Shown: one piece after another, positions 33,580-41,398 of the stretch
Position numbering within the stretch: the stretch's first letter is position 1
Layout: every line of letters begins with the position of its first letter
DNA from: Cyclobacteriaceae bacterium
GTDB lineage: Bacteria; Bacteroidota; Bacteroidia; Cytophagales; Cyclobacteriaceae
Reading direction: 5' to 3'
Assembly: GCA_019638275.1 (NCBI GenBank)
Contig: JAHBUC010000001.1
Span: 806,001 to 870,000 of the forward strand
DNA: 64,000 bases
The notes under the pieces: generated by a model
Seen by the model: only the letters and a program-made list of their open reading frames with translations
What the model was told of the DNA's origin: nothing
Database searches by the model: none
Position numbers and translations under genes: made by a program

Positions 33580-33903
33580 ATGAACGTTGACAAATCTCCT
33601 CATAATCCTGTTCAGGAAACAGTTTCTCTTTTGGAAACCATGCGGAGTTACGTTCAGGATGATGCGGAGCTAATGTGGACAAGTTATCAGTCGGCAGCAG
33701 AAGTTCGGCAAGAGCTTGATGCATGCATCACCGGTATTCAGAAACTTGATAGTTCATCAATAGAACGGGCAGCCTCATTTTTTATTCCGGCCGGTGATTT
33801 TCAAAACATGGCTCTCGACAGCGGTTGGGGCGATGTGTTTTTAATCTTTGCGGAGCGGTATGATAAACTTTATGCAGAGCTTAAAGCACTTGCAAAGGGA
33901 TGA
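33580..33903 (+). CDS. Hypothetical soluble protein
   Basis: This 107-residue, acidic, helical protein starts MNVDKSPHNPVQETVSLLET and includes SSIERAASFFIPAGDFQNMA and a terminal YDKLYAELKALAKG. No signal peptide or membrane segment. It is divergent from the secreted protein at 33497 and converges with the HMA-AraC gene four bases away. I do not recognise the family. Confidence 0.55.
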   Translation: MNVDKSPHNPVQETVSLLETMRSYVQDDAELMWTSYQSAAEVRQELDACITGIQKLDSSSIERAASFFIPAGDFQNMALDSGWGDVFLIFAERYDKLYAELKALAKG

Positions 33904-33907
33904 ACCA

Positions 33908-34477
33908 TCAGGAAATATCATCCAACGCTTTTCTCGAATCACTTGCCCTCGATTTTTTTAAATCTGTTGGTGTAAGCCCGGTAACCTTTTTGAATTGAGC
34001 CGATAAGTGCGCCACGCTACTGTAACCAAGACGGTCGGCAATTTGACTGAGGTTAAGTTCATCGTAAAACAAGAGTTCTTTTGCCCGTTCAATTTTCTGC
34101 CGGATGATGTATTGTTCAATGGTTATGCCCTCTACGGAGGAAAACAGGTTGCTGAGGTAGTTGTATTCGTAATGCAGTTCTTCCGCAAGTATGTCCGACC
34201 AGTTGTGTTTTCGATCTACGCGATCCGTTCGATGAATCAGCGCAATGATTTTGTTTTTAATGCCTTCAATGATCCTGCCTTTCCGGTCGTCAATGCGTTC
34301 AAAGCCTAACACCGAGAGTTCTTGATCAAGCACATGTAGATCAGCCTCTGTTGGGTTTGATTTCAACACTACTTCACCTAATGAAATTTTTTCAGGTTGC
34401 AGGTTTAGTTTATTCAGCGCCTGTTCCACTGCCATGACGCAGCGGTTGCAAACCATATTTTTGATGTAAAGCGTCAT
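33908..34477 (-). CDS. AraC family regulator with N-terminal HMA-like metal-binding domain
   Basis: In this 189-residue protein, residues 1-70 resemble a heavy-metal-associated fold with MVCNRC at residues 8-13 (CxxC), AVEQALNKLNLQPEKISLGE and a second beta strand. Residues 80-180 are an AraC double helix-turn-helix: YNYLSNLFSSVEGITIEQYI, AKELLFYDELNLSQIADRLG, YSSVAHLSAQFKKVTGLTP. The combination suggests a metal-responsive transcription factor (copper, zinc or cadmium), and the Cys pair is a plausible sensor site. A copper ATPase lies 28 kb away in this window, not adjacent. Downstream of it on the same strand are no obvious metal genes; a DUF4260 and a STAS-like gene lie directly upstream. 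Confidence 0.85.
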   Translation of the reverse strand: MTLYIKNMVCNRCVMAVEQALNKLNLQPEKISLGEVVLKSNPTEADLHVLDQELSVLGFERIDDRKGRIIEGIKNKIIALIHRTDRVDRKHNWSDILAEELHYEYNYLSNLFSSVEGITIEQYIIRQKIERAKELLFYDELNLSQIADRLGYSSVAHLSAQFKKVTGLTPTDLKKSRASDSRKALDDIS

Positions 34478-34483
34478 ACCGTA

Positions 34484-34843
34484 TTATTTTGCAGGCTGAC
34501 CAATCCAACCCAAATGTGTGTTTTTAAAATTATCGGAGTATTTCAATCCGTATCCCATTATGCGGTCGAATGAACTGTGTCCAAATAGCACCACACCTGC
34601 GAGGGTAAGTTCATGGATCACCAAAAAATAACCAGCCAGGTAACAGGCAATGGCTACGCCTTTGTGGTGGAACACGTTGTAAGCAATGGCACCCACGCGT
34701 GTGTTGACTAAGTAGCCCAACATGCTGATATCTGGCGCGAGAAAAAGCGCCCAGAATAGCCATCCTTCAAACGGTAAATACGAATTCAAGTAAATGGCCA
34801 GTCCGAACATGGCCAGCTCCTCCAGGCGTAACAAGTTCTTCAT
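34484..34843 (-). CDS. DUF4260 membrane protein
   Basis: This 119-residue protein has about four hydrophobic helices; its LRLEELAMFGLAIYL, FLAPDISMLGYLVN and VLFGHSSFDRIMGYGLKY features match DUF4260. The function of the family is unknown. It lies 6 bp upstream of the HMA-AraC gene and 1 bp after the STAS-like gene, so the three probably form a leftward operon: STAS-like, DUF4260, HMA-AraC. Confidence 0.85.
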   Translation of the reverse strand: MKNLLRLEELAMFGLAIYLNSYLPFEGWLFWALFLAPDISMLGYLVNTRVGAIAYNVFHHKGVAIACYLAGYFLVIHELTLAGVVLFGHSSFDRIMGYGLKYSDNFKNTHLGWIGQPAK

Positions 34844-34844
34844 G

Positions 34845-35249
34845 TCAGTTTTTGTTTTTCTTGTAATAATCGGGTAAGTCGTTGTCGGTTGTGGCGGTAT
34901 TCAAAAGATAGTTAAGGGCTTCTTCGCGGGTAGGAAACGATTTGAAATTCTTTTGAAAAAAAATACTGTATCCCATCAGGATAATGCGTTGCGTAGTGTT
35001 CAATCCAACAAAAGCCATCTTGTCAATTAGGTGGATGACAGGCTGCGTTACCGATTTGGCGTGTTGCACAAACCGGGGGGTGATGTAGTTGTTGTTATGA
35101 AGCGCCAATACCAGTACGCGTTCGTTTTTAGTCAGACCTTTTTCAGCGGCTTCCGAGATCAAGGCAATCATCCCGTCTTCGTTCGCCCCAGAATAATCAA
35201 TTTCTAAGATTGTTTTGTCGCTTTCCTGAATTGTTCGCACCCCGCCCAT
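34845..35249 (-). CDS. STAS-like hypothetical protein
   Basis: This 134-residue protein has an alternating strand-helix pattern: TILEIDYSGANEDGMIALIS, ERVLVLALHNNNYITPRFVQ (about residues 43-62), and VTQPVIHLIDKMAFVGLNTT (about 67-86), then RIILMGYSIFFQKNFKSFPT. This resembles SpoIIAA/STAS-like proteins of Bacteroidota. It is the first gene of the probable three-gene operon with DUF4260 and HMA-AraC. Its role is unknown. Confidence 0.55.
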   Translation of the reverse strand: MGGVRTIQESDKTILEIDYSGANEDGMIALISEAAEKGLTKNERVLVLALHNNNYITPRFVQHAKSVTQPVIHLIDKMAFVGLNTTQRIILMGYSIFFQKNFKSFPTREEALNYLLNTATTDNDLPDYYKKNKN

Positions 35250-35283
35250 AGTGTTAAAAGGTTACTCCTTGACAAGATTACTT

Positions 35284-35519
35284 AATTTAATTCTTTCAAA
35301 TGAGATTTCGTTCCTCTGGAGCTTGAATTTGCAATGGTGGTACGTTTTTCTGTGACTCCCCTCCTGATAAGGAGGGGCCGGGGGTGGTTGGTTCTGTTCT
35401 CTTTTGAGATTTTCTATTTATTTCTCTCAAATGAGATGCCTCTCCTCCGGAGCTTGTTTTTGCAACTGTTGTAAGCTTTTCTGTGACTCCCCTCCTGATA
35501 AGGAGGGGCCGGGGGTGGT
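35284..35519. repeat. Two tandem copies of an about 100-bp repeat, period 131 bp
   Basis: Copies lie at about 35288-35389 and 35419-35519. Each carries TCAAATGAGAT, a GGAGCTTG string and the hairpin CCCCTCCT-gata-AGGAGGGG followed by CCGGGGGTGG. The spacer 35250-35528 has no other feature. The hairpin could act as terminator for asnB, whose stop is 9 bp after the second copy. Confidence 0.8.
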
Positions 35520-35528
35520 CCTTTACTA

Positions 35529-37424
35529 TTATTGCCGGATATGCTTATCCCACCACCGCTGAAACACCATCAGGCCCCAGATGCGGGCGTGCACATCTTC
35601 AGGATTGGAAGAAAACAATTTCCGCTTCAGCAAATCAATTTCCGGATAGTGAAAGATGCCTTGTTCCTCAATTCGCTTTTTGGATAAGAGATCATCCATG
35701 ATGGTGGATTTCATTTCTTTCCGGAACCATTTTAACAATGGGACTTCGAACCCCTTTTTAGGACGTTTATAAAGTCGCGAGGGCAGAAAGTCGCGATACG
35801 CATCTTGAAGGATGCGTTTGCGGATGGAGGCGTTTAATTTGAATTCGTCCGGCAGACTGAAAATAAAATTCACCAATTCGAAATCAAGGAAGGGGGTACG
35901 CACTTCCAGGCTGTTGGCCATACTCATCAGGTCAACCTTGGTGAGCATGTCGTTGGGTAACACCAGCCTGGTATCAGTAAGTAAAATATCGCCTAATGTT
36001 TCGTTTTCCGGAATGGTTTTTAAAATGGCATTTCGCCTCGGGTAAAACTCACTGAGCCACATGTTAATGCGTAAGTCAGGATGGAGCATGTTCAGCGTTT
36101 CTTCTTTAGTGGCATAACCTGCCCATCGCCAGTAGCGTTCTTTGCTGCTCATTTTCATGCCTTCGGCAAAACGAGCCAACTGTCGCGCCTTATTCGCAAA
36201 CGGACTGTTCCGGGATTTTGGCATAGCCTTCCACAGCGGGTGTAGTGCATTGGCAAATTTTTCTTTCCAGCCCGGATGCAGCACCCGGTAGTGTGCTGCG
36301 TGCTTGTTATAGCCGCCCAGCAATTCATCCGCCCCATCACCCGAAAGGGCTACGGTGGCGTGTTTGCGGGTTTCTTTGCTCAATATATATACGTTTATCG
36401 CTGAGGAGTCGGCAAACGGCTCATCGATATAATCCAAAATATTGTTGAGGTGTTCGTATAGATCGTTGTTGGTAAGTGAAAAAACCGTGTGCTCGGTTTG
36501 AAAATGTTTGGCCACCAACCGGGCATAATGGGTTTCATCAAAAAACTTTTCATCTCTAAAGCCAATGGAAAACGTGTGAAGATCGGGTTTGTGCTTTTTA
36601 GCCAATCCGGTGATTACCGAAGAGTCAATGCCACCACTTAAGAAACATCCCAGTGGAACATCCGATACAAGTCTTCGTTGTACAGAGGCTTCCAACAGAT
36701 TTTTAAATTTCTCCTTGGCTGATTCGTAGGTTAAGGTGTGATCAGTTTTATGGGGGATGGAATAGAAATTGTCAATTGACAATTGACAATTGACAATTTT
36801 TAGATAATGACCAGGGGCTAGTTTTTTAACGGATTTAAAAATGGTGTCAGGTGCAGGAATATAATTGAGTTGCAGGTAAGTGTATAGCGAGTTGTAATCA
36901 ATGGCTTTATCGATACCGTATTGTGCCAACGATTTCATTTCTGAAGCAAAAATGAATTTGTCTTCATCGTGCAGGTAGAGGAGGGGTTTTACACCGTATC
37001 GGTCACGCGCCAGCAGAAAGGATTGCTCCTGTTTATCGTAAAGGCAAAAAGCAAAAAATCCATTGAGCTTGTTTAACGCGTTTTCTTTTTCGCGAATAAG
37101 CAGGTGAAGCAAGACTTCTGTATCCGAGGTTGACCGGAAGCTAATGCCCTGTGCCTCCAGTTGTGCGCGCAATTCCCTGAAGTTGAAAATCTCACCGTTA
37201 AAAACAATCGCATAGCGCTGGGTTTCATCCCACATAGGTTGATGGGCTACTGCGCTGGTATCGATGATGGAAAGTCTGCGATGCCCTAACCCGACAAACT
37301 GATCGTGGTAAATATCCTGAAAATCCGGACCGCGCTTAGCCAACGCCATAGTGGCATTGGTAAGATGAATCATGTTCATTTTGCCAACGAGGTTAAACGC
37401 GAATATTCCGGTAATGCCGCACAT
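35529..37424 (-). CDS. asnB: Asparagine synthase (glutamine-hydrolysing)
   Basis: This 631-residue class II amidotransferase has nucleophile Cys2 in MCGITGIFAF, then RLSIIDTS, the AsnB PPi-loop CFLSGGIDSSVITGLA (about residues 258-273) and LSGDGADELLGGYNKH (about 351-366). It makes asparagine from aspartate, glutamine and ATP; similar enzymes also work in polysaccharide amidation, but no such cluster is here. Within the coding DNA (36766-36801) lies a palindromic repeat array read as KIVNCQLSIDNF at about residues 208-219. It stands alone between repeat-filled spacers. Confidence 0.92.
   Translation of the reverse strand: MCGITGIFAFNLVGKMNMIHLTNATMALAKRGPDFQDIYHDQFVGLGHRRLSIIDTSAVAHQPMWDETQRYAIVFNGEIFNFRELRAQLEAQGISFRSTSDTEVLLHLLIREKENALNKLNGFFAFCLYDKQEQSFLLARDRYGVKPLLYLHDEDKFIFASEMKSLAQYGIDKAIDYNSLYTYLQLNYIPAPDTIFKSVKKLAPGHYLKIVNCQLSIDNFYSIPHKTDHTLTYESAKEKFKNLLEASVQRRLVSDVPLGCFLSGGIDSSVITGLAKKHKPDLHTFSIGFRDEKFFDETHYARLVAKHFQTEHTVFSLTNNDLYEHLNNILDYIDEPFADSSAINVYILSKETRKHATVALSGDGADELLGGYNKHAAHYRVLHPGWKEKFANALHPLWKAMPKSRNSPFANKARQLARFAEGMKMSSKERYWRWAGYATKEETLNMLHPDLRINMWLSEFYPRRNAILKTIPENETLGDILLTDTRLVLPNDMLTKVDLMSMANSLEVRTPFLDFELVNFIFSLPDEFKLNASIRKRILQDAYRDFLPSRLYKRPKKGFEVPLLKWFRKEMKSTIMDDLLSKKRIEEQGIFHYPEIDLLKRKLFSSNPEDVHARIWGLMVFQRWWDKHIRQ
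36766..36801. repeat. Palindromic repeat array inside asnB
   Basis: TTGTCAATTGACAA is a perfect 14-bp palindrome, followed by two more TTGACAA units. Such CAATTGACAATTGAC arrays are usually intergenic. Here it is read in frame without lengthening the protein relative to the usual LPPGHYLKI...YW segment. Confidence 0.75.
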
Positions 37425-37463
37425 TTCTGGTTTGAAATTAAAAACCTAATATATATGGATTTC

Positions 37464-37640
37464 TGAGTATCCGTAAAGAGTCCTAAACTAATTGGTTCAC
37501 GTCATTGCGAGGGATCCCGATAACTATCGGGAGACCGAAGCAATCTCATTTTTTAATTTGAATTGGGATTGCTCGCTACCGCCCGCCTACCGCAGGCAGC
37601 TCGCAATGACGTTGTATTTAGGGCTTGAAGCGGATACTCA
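37464..37640. repeat. Nested inverted-repeat element between asnB and the 37696 gene
   Basis: The outer arms TGAGTATCCG (37464-37473) and CGGATACTCA (37631-37640) pair perfectly, as do nearly AGTCCTAAA (37479-37487) and TTTAGGGCT (37617-37625). Inside, ACGTCATTGCGAG (37499-37511) and CTCGCAATGACGT (37600-37612) form a perfect 13-bp pair, with a CCCGATAACTATCGGG hairpin between them. The arrangement suggests one repeat inserted in another. There is no gene in the 271-bp spacer 37425-37695. Confidence 0.75.
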
Positions 37641-37695
37641 TATTCGGATTTAAAGTTAGGAGAAGATTTTCAGTTGCAGCAAGTTATTAGATAGA

Positions 37696-38268
37696 CTATC
37701 GATTAGAACGGATAAGTGCCGGTAACTTCATGCCCAGCATCATGCATACCCATGCCAGCAATACCACAAATTCCCAATACTGTCCGCCCACATTGACAAG
37801 TTTTCCTTGAACGCGTGGCAGGTAACTCATAAAGAAGATGAACCACACATAGTAGAGGTAAATGGTTTGGGCAATCTTATAGTGCCCAACTGTTATCTTT
37901 CCTGTTTGCGCATACTCTTTTAGGAATGGCATGGCGAAGATCAGTGCATAAGCAAGAAAACCACCAGCCAGTCGGATGGGAATAAGTTCGTTGCCGGATA
38001 GATAGACATACGTGAGCAATTCAACCAGGTGAATGCCATGGGCCAAAGCAAAAATGAAAAACGGTCGGGGAGAGAGTAGCCGCTCAAGCGTGCTTTCGTA
38101 TTGGGGGAGCAACAGAAACATGATGCTGAAAACGAATAAGGACACACGACCCGAATAGCGCGTTACAGCCTGAAGCGCTTCCAGCGATTGACCGTAATGA
38201 TAAAAAGCAAATGCAGCCACCAGGCATTCGAGAAGAATAACACTGATGACTGCATTTCGTAACGTCAT
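37696..38268 (-). CDS. Polytopic membrane protein, hypothetical
   Basis: This 190-residue protein has about six membrane-spanning helices and several histidines within or near helices (YHYGQSLEAL, ALAHGIHLVELLTYVY, ITVGHYKIAQTIYLYY). I do not recognise a family; a ferric-reductase-like or cytochrome-b561-like fold is possible but unproven. The stop lies in a spacer with a nested repeat. Its start is 15 bp from the DUF1080 gene stop, so it may share a transcript with the two DUF1080 lipoproteins upstream. Confidence 0.6.
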   Translation of the reverse strand: MTLRNAVISVILLECLVAAFAFYHYGQSLEALQAVTRYSGRVSLFVFSIMFLLLPQYESTLERLLSPRPFFIFALAHGIHLVELLTYVYLSGNELIPIRLAGGFLAYALIFAMPFLKEYAQTGKITVGHYKIAQTIYLYYVWFIFFMSYLPRVQGKLVNVGGQYWEFVVLLAWVCMMLGMKLPALIRSNR

Positions 38269-38283
38269 TTGTTGTTTGGTGAG

Positions 38284-39027
38284 TTACAGGGTGCGTATCA
38301 TAATGTTACGAAACCACACTTTGTCGCCATGATCTTGTAAAGAGATGTGTCCCTTGGTTGCTTTTCCGAAAGCGGGCATATCTTTAAATTTGCTTCCGGC
38401 TACCATGGCATCCCACTCAGGGGTGTGCATGGTGAAGTTTACCACGTTGGTGCCGTTCAGCCAGAATTCATAATTACCTTGGTTGGAAACGATGCGCACC
38501 TGATTCCATTCACCGGCAGGTTTTACCGTTTCAGTGGAACAGGAAATCAAATCATATAAATCACCTGCACGGTGTTTGATGATTTTTGCATCGGGGTGGC
38601 AGTCGTTATCCAGTACCTGCATTTCCGGGCCGGTTTGCCACACGTATTGATATTGTTCGTCTTCCACTACATTGAAGATAATGCCGCTGTTTCCACACGA
38701 ATCAATTTTCCAATCGAGCATGAACTCGAAGTTTTCGTAGGCTTCATTGGTGATGATGTCACCACCGCCATCGGTAACCGTGTTATCAAAGTACAAGGCG
38801 TTGTCATCTATTTTCCAGGCTGCACCAATCTGGTCGCTCTTGAAGTTTCGCCAACCCGATGTCGTTTGTCCGTCAAACAACAGCTTCCAGCCTTCCGCTT
38901 GTTGTTGTTCTGTCAGGGTGTTATGTACCATGGGTGTTTCTTCAGGTTTTGTTTCTTCTGTGGTTTGTTGCTTCGGCTGACAAGCAGCCAGCAAGGCAAT
39001 AGAAAGAATAGTGAGCAATTGTTTCAT
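38284..39027 (-). CDS. DUF1080 (3-keto-disaccharide hydrolase-like) lipoprotein
   Basis: This 247-residue lipoprotein has lipobox LLAAC at about residue 16. The mature protein is a concanavalin-like jelly roll: EGWKLLFDGQTTSGWRNFKS (about 45-64), FMLDWKIDSCGNSGIIFNVV, and a terminal GHISLQDHGDKVWFRNIMIR (about 226-245). DUF1080 proteins bind or cleave glycosides, including 3-keto-sugars; the catalytic role here is unproven. It follows a paralogue 30 bp upstream, probably in one operon. Confidence 0.88.
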   Translation of the reverse strand: MKQLLTILSIALLAACQPKQQTTEETKPEETPMVHNTLTEQQQAEGWKLLFDGQTTSGWRNFKSDQIGAAWKIDDNALYFDNTVTDGGGDIITNEAYENFEFMLDWKIDSCGNSGIIFNVVEDEQYQYVWQTGPEMQVLDNDCHPDAKIIKHRAGDLYDLISCSTETVKPAGEWNQVRIVSNQGNYEFWLNGTNVVNFTMHTPEWDAMVAGSKFKDMPAFGKATKGHISLQDHGDKVWFRNIMIRTL

Positions 39028-39057
39028 AGGTATAGCATGTTAGTTTGAACAGGATTA

Positions 39058-39762
39058 TTATTCGTGAACGATGATGGCGATGTTTCTGAACCACACTTCA
39101 TTACCATGATCTTGCAGGGCAATGTGTCCTTTTTCGATGGTGCCGTAAGCCGGAAAGTCTTTCCACTTGCTGGCATCTCTCCGGGCGATCCAATCGGGTG
39201 AGTTTAATTCGTAGGCCACCACGCGTGTGCCATTGAGCCAGTGCTCAACATTATTTTCTTGTACAAGAATCTTTCCTTCATTCCATTCACCGACCGGTTT
39301 CAGTATTTTGTTTTCTGGTATGTGCATGGCATAGTTGCCTCCGGTTTTGTTTTCTTCGGCCAGTGTTCCGGGATAGCCTTCATCATCAATTAATTGATAT
39401 TCCGGCCCTGTAGCATAGGATAGTTCATAGTCTTCGCTTACGCGGAACATCACCCCGCTGTTGCTTTGCGTAGCAAGTTTGAATTCAAAGGTGAATTCGA
39501 AATTCCGGTACTGTGTTTCTGTAATCAGGTCGGAGCGAAAGTTTTCTTCTGTATCAGAAAACGGTTTGCAATGAAGCGTTCCGTCAACCACTTCCCATGA
39601 ATTGTTTGGAAGGTTGCGAAATGTGCGCCAGCCATTTAAGGACTGGCCATCAAATAAACTGATTTGATTATCACTTATTGATGCTTCTTTTTTCTGCTGC
39701 TGACAGGCGGCTAAGAGAACAAGTGTACTGAAGCAATGGATGAGGAAAATATTTTTTTTCAT
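39058..39762 (-). CDS. DUF1080 (3-keto-disaccharide hydrolase-like) lipoprotein, paralogue
   Basis: The protein has 234 residues from the ATG 39762; a TTG two codons upstream is less likely. The lipobox is VLLAAC at about residue 20. It shares with its neighbour the segments SLFDGQSLNGWRTFRNLPNN, FKLATQSNSGVMFRVSEDYE and GHIALQDHGNEVWFRNIAII. About half of residues differ, so the two are diverged tandem duplicates, typical for extracellular glycan use. The pair plus the membrane protein at 37696 probably form a unit transcribed leftward. Confidence 0.88.
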   Translation of the reverse strand: MKKNIFLIHCFSTLVLLAACQQQKKEASISDNQISLFDGQSLNGWRTFRNLPNNSWEVVDGTLHCKPFSDTEENFRSDLITETQYRNFEFTFEFKLATQSNSGVMFRVSEDYELSYATGPEYQLIDDEGYPGTLAEENKTGGNYAMHIPENKILKPVGEWNEGKILVQENNVEHWLNGTRVVAYELNSPDWIARRDASKWKDFPAYGTIEKGHIALQDHGNEVWFRNIAIIVHE

Positions 39763-39880
39763 GCGCAATTCGACCTTTAATGCTCAAAATAAGGCAATCT
39801 GGGGTATTTTCTTACATGGTGGCTACCTTTTTTAGGCGAACTGTTATATAGGGCGAAATTCTATTTTTAACGGAATACCT

Positions 39881-40687
39881 ATGAAGCGCTACACGCAAGT
39901 ATTATTAGTAATCACGTTTTTGTTGCCGGTATTGGCTATGGGGCAAGTTCACTTTGGTGCGACAACCGGTCTTAATGCCACGTTTGTGTTGGATAAGGGT
40001 TTGAAAGAAGACCCGCGTTACAACTCAACCTACACCTACCAGTGGTCACCGGTGGGTTTTAATTTTGGTGTGGATATTGGTCGTAAGTTCGGACTTCAAC
40101 TGGAGTCTATTCTTTCCAATCAAGGCCAAATTTATCAAGTGGTAGACGCAGCCAAGGAAGTATCGGGTAAGCGTAATATTGATTTGCAATACCTGAATAT
40201 TCCATTGCTCATGAAATTCATGAATGGTGGTGATGGCCGGGCGAGAACCAATTTTAATTTGGGTCCGCAGTTGGGCTTATTAACGAAGGCACGTGAAACA
40301 GTTGTATTCGAAGCAGGCACCTACACGATTCCTGAAGATGATAATTTTGAACTACCTCCTGGTGCAGTGGTTAATCAGGACGGTACCTATACACTTGAGC
40401 AAACCTTTTCGCAGGAATTCACCAAAGCGAAAAACAATTTCCGTGATATGGAATTTCAAATCGCGATGGCATTTGGGGTAGATATTGATTTATCAAAGCA
40501 CTTGTATTTGTCAACACAGATTCGTGCCAACTACAGCTTAACCGATATGCGTAATGGTGATGTGATTGATGCAATTAAGGCCGGAAACGGTGGAGATATT
40601 TTTGGTTCACGTGCTAACCTGTTGGTAGGTGTTCAGATTGGTTTGCACTACAGCTTAGGGGTAACGCGTTCCTTCAAAGGAAAGTAA
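39881..40687 (+). CDS. PorT-like outer-membrane beta-barrel protein
   Basis: The protein has 268 residues; MKRYTQVLLVITFLLPVLAMGQ is a signal peptide. The mature part is a barrel of the PorT/outer-membrane-beta-barrel family: VHFGATTGLNATFVLDKGLK, NFGVDIGRKFGLQLESILSN (about 65-84), and a terminal NLLVGVQIGLHYSLGVTRSF. PorT is part of type IX secretion in Bacteroidota, but this wider family has many unrelated roles, and no other por genes are nearby. It stands alone with its own terminator. Confidence 0.75.
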   Translation: MKRYTQVLLVITFLLPVLAMGQVHFGATTGLNATFVLDKGLKEDPRYNSTYTYQWSPVGFNFGVDIGRKFGLQLESILSNQGQIYQVVDAAKEVSGKRNIDLQYLNIPLLMKFMNGGDGRARTNFNLGPQLGLLTKARETVVFEAGTYTIPEDDNFELPPGAVVNQDGTYTLEQTFSQEFTKAKNNFRDMEFQIAMAFGVDIDLSKHLYLSTQIRANYSLTDMRNGDVIDAIKAGNGGDIFGSRANLLVGVQIGLHYSLGVTRSFKGK

Positions 40688-40714
40688 AAGATCCTTTTCG
40701 TTTACAGGAAAAAG

Positions 40715-40745
40715 AAAGGCCTCGCATCGTGCGGGGCTTTTTTGA
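40715..40745 (+). terminator. Intrinsic terminator after the PorT-like gene
   Basis: GCCTCGCA (40719-40726) pairs with TGCGGGGC (40730-40737) through G-C and one G-T pair across a 3-nt loop. A run of six T follows. It lies 31 bp past the stop. Confidence 0.8.
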
Positions 40746-40761
40746 TTTAAAATAATTCTCT

Positions 40762-40932
40762 ATTAAGGGTATCTCTAAAAGCCAAATTACAAAAACCGCA
40801 GAGAACGCAAAGAAGGGCGCGGAGAACCGCAGAGAATGAAAAAAATGTTGTATTTCTCTGCGTTCTTTGCGTGTATTTTCTCTGTGCTCTCTGCGGTAGA
40901 GTTTATTTTTAATTTTTTAGAGATCCCTTAAT
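40762..40932. repeat. MITE-like inverted-repeat element, long version
   Basis: The left end ATTAAGGGTATCTCTAAAA matches, with one indel, the complement of the right end (ATTAAGGGATCTCTAAAA). Internally ACCGCAGAGA...CGCAAAG and CTTTGCG...TCTCTGCGGT form a second nested palindrome. The total is 171 bp, with no ORF of note. The spacer 40688-41010 otherwise holds only the terminator. Ends match the element at 25620. Confidence 0.7.
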
Positions 40933-41010
40933 TAGTTTTTGATGACCCTGTTATTCAAGTTAAATCTTGTTTCCAAAAATGCAGTTTCTCCTTGTCTTAT
41001 AAATTGGATA

Positions 41011-41397
41011 TCAATCTTGTGCTTTTTGAAAGGATACAGTTGTTGTGAGGGTTGAATCGTTTATAGTTTTCCAAATTTCGTCACTATTTCCATTGTAATT
41101 CTTAATTACCCTATTAGCTGAAATAGTGTCAAAGCTATTTACATAGTGCCTTGATATTTTTGTGTTTAATTGCTCATTGTTGTCTAGCAGATAGATTATT
41201 TCAACTCCAGCCTCAGTTTTAATCAAGGCCTGTTTATTATTGTAAGAGGTATCTTTAAAATTTTCTTTTCTTAAGAAATCAATTTCGTTGTACGCTGGAT
41301 GTTCTTTTGAATGCTTGAATAAATGAAATATTGGTTCTTGATCAGAAGTTGAGCATGATGCAGCTACTAAAAGTATAAAGATGCAAGCTCTTATCAT
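41011..41397 (-). CDS. Small AT-rich lipoprotein, hypothetical
   Basis: This 128-residue protein has signal MIRACIFILLVAASC with the lipobox VAASC (Cys15). The mature part has no recognised domain. It is polar, with many Asn, Ser and Lys. Its base composition is visibly more AT-rich than the neighbouring oxidase gene, and it lies beside the MITE-like element, so it may be a late acquisition. It begins 1 bp after the oxidase stop in the same direction and may be co-transcribed. The function is unknown. Confidence 0.55.
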   Translation of the reverse strand: MIRACIFILLVAASCSTSDQEPIFHLFKHSKEHPAYNEIDFLRKENFKDTSYNNKQALIKTEAGVEIIYLLDNNEQLNTKISRHYVNSFDTISANRVIKNYNGNSDEIWKTINDSTLTTTVSFQKAQD

Positions 41398-41398
41398 C

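Noticed and set aside
35284..35519. CRISPR-like tandem unit
   Set aside because: Two copies only, units about 100 bp with non-spacer-like joints.
35483..35701. Plus-strand ORF across the repeat and the end of asnB
   Set aside because: It is a shadow of asnB and repeat sequence with no protein features.
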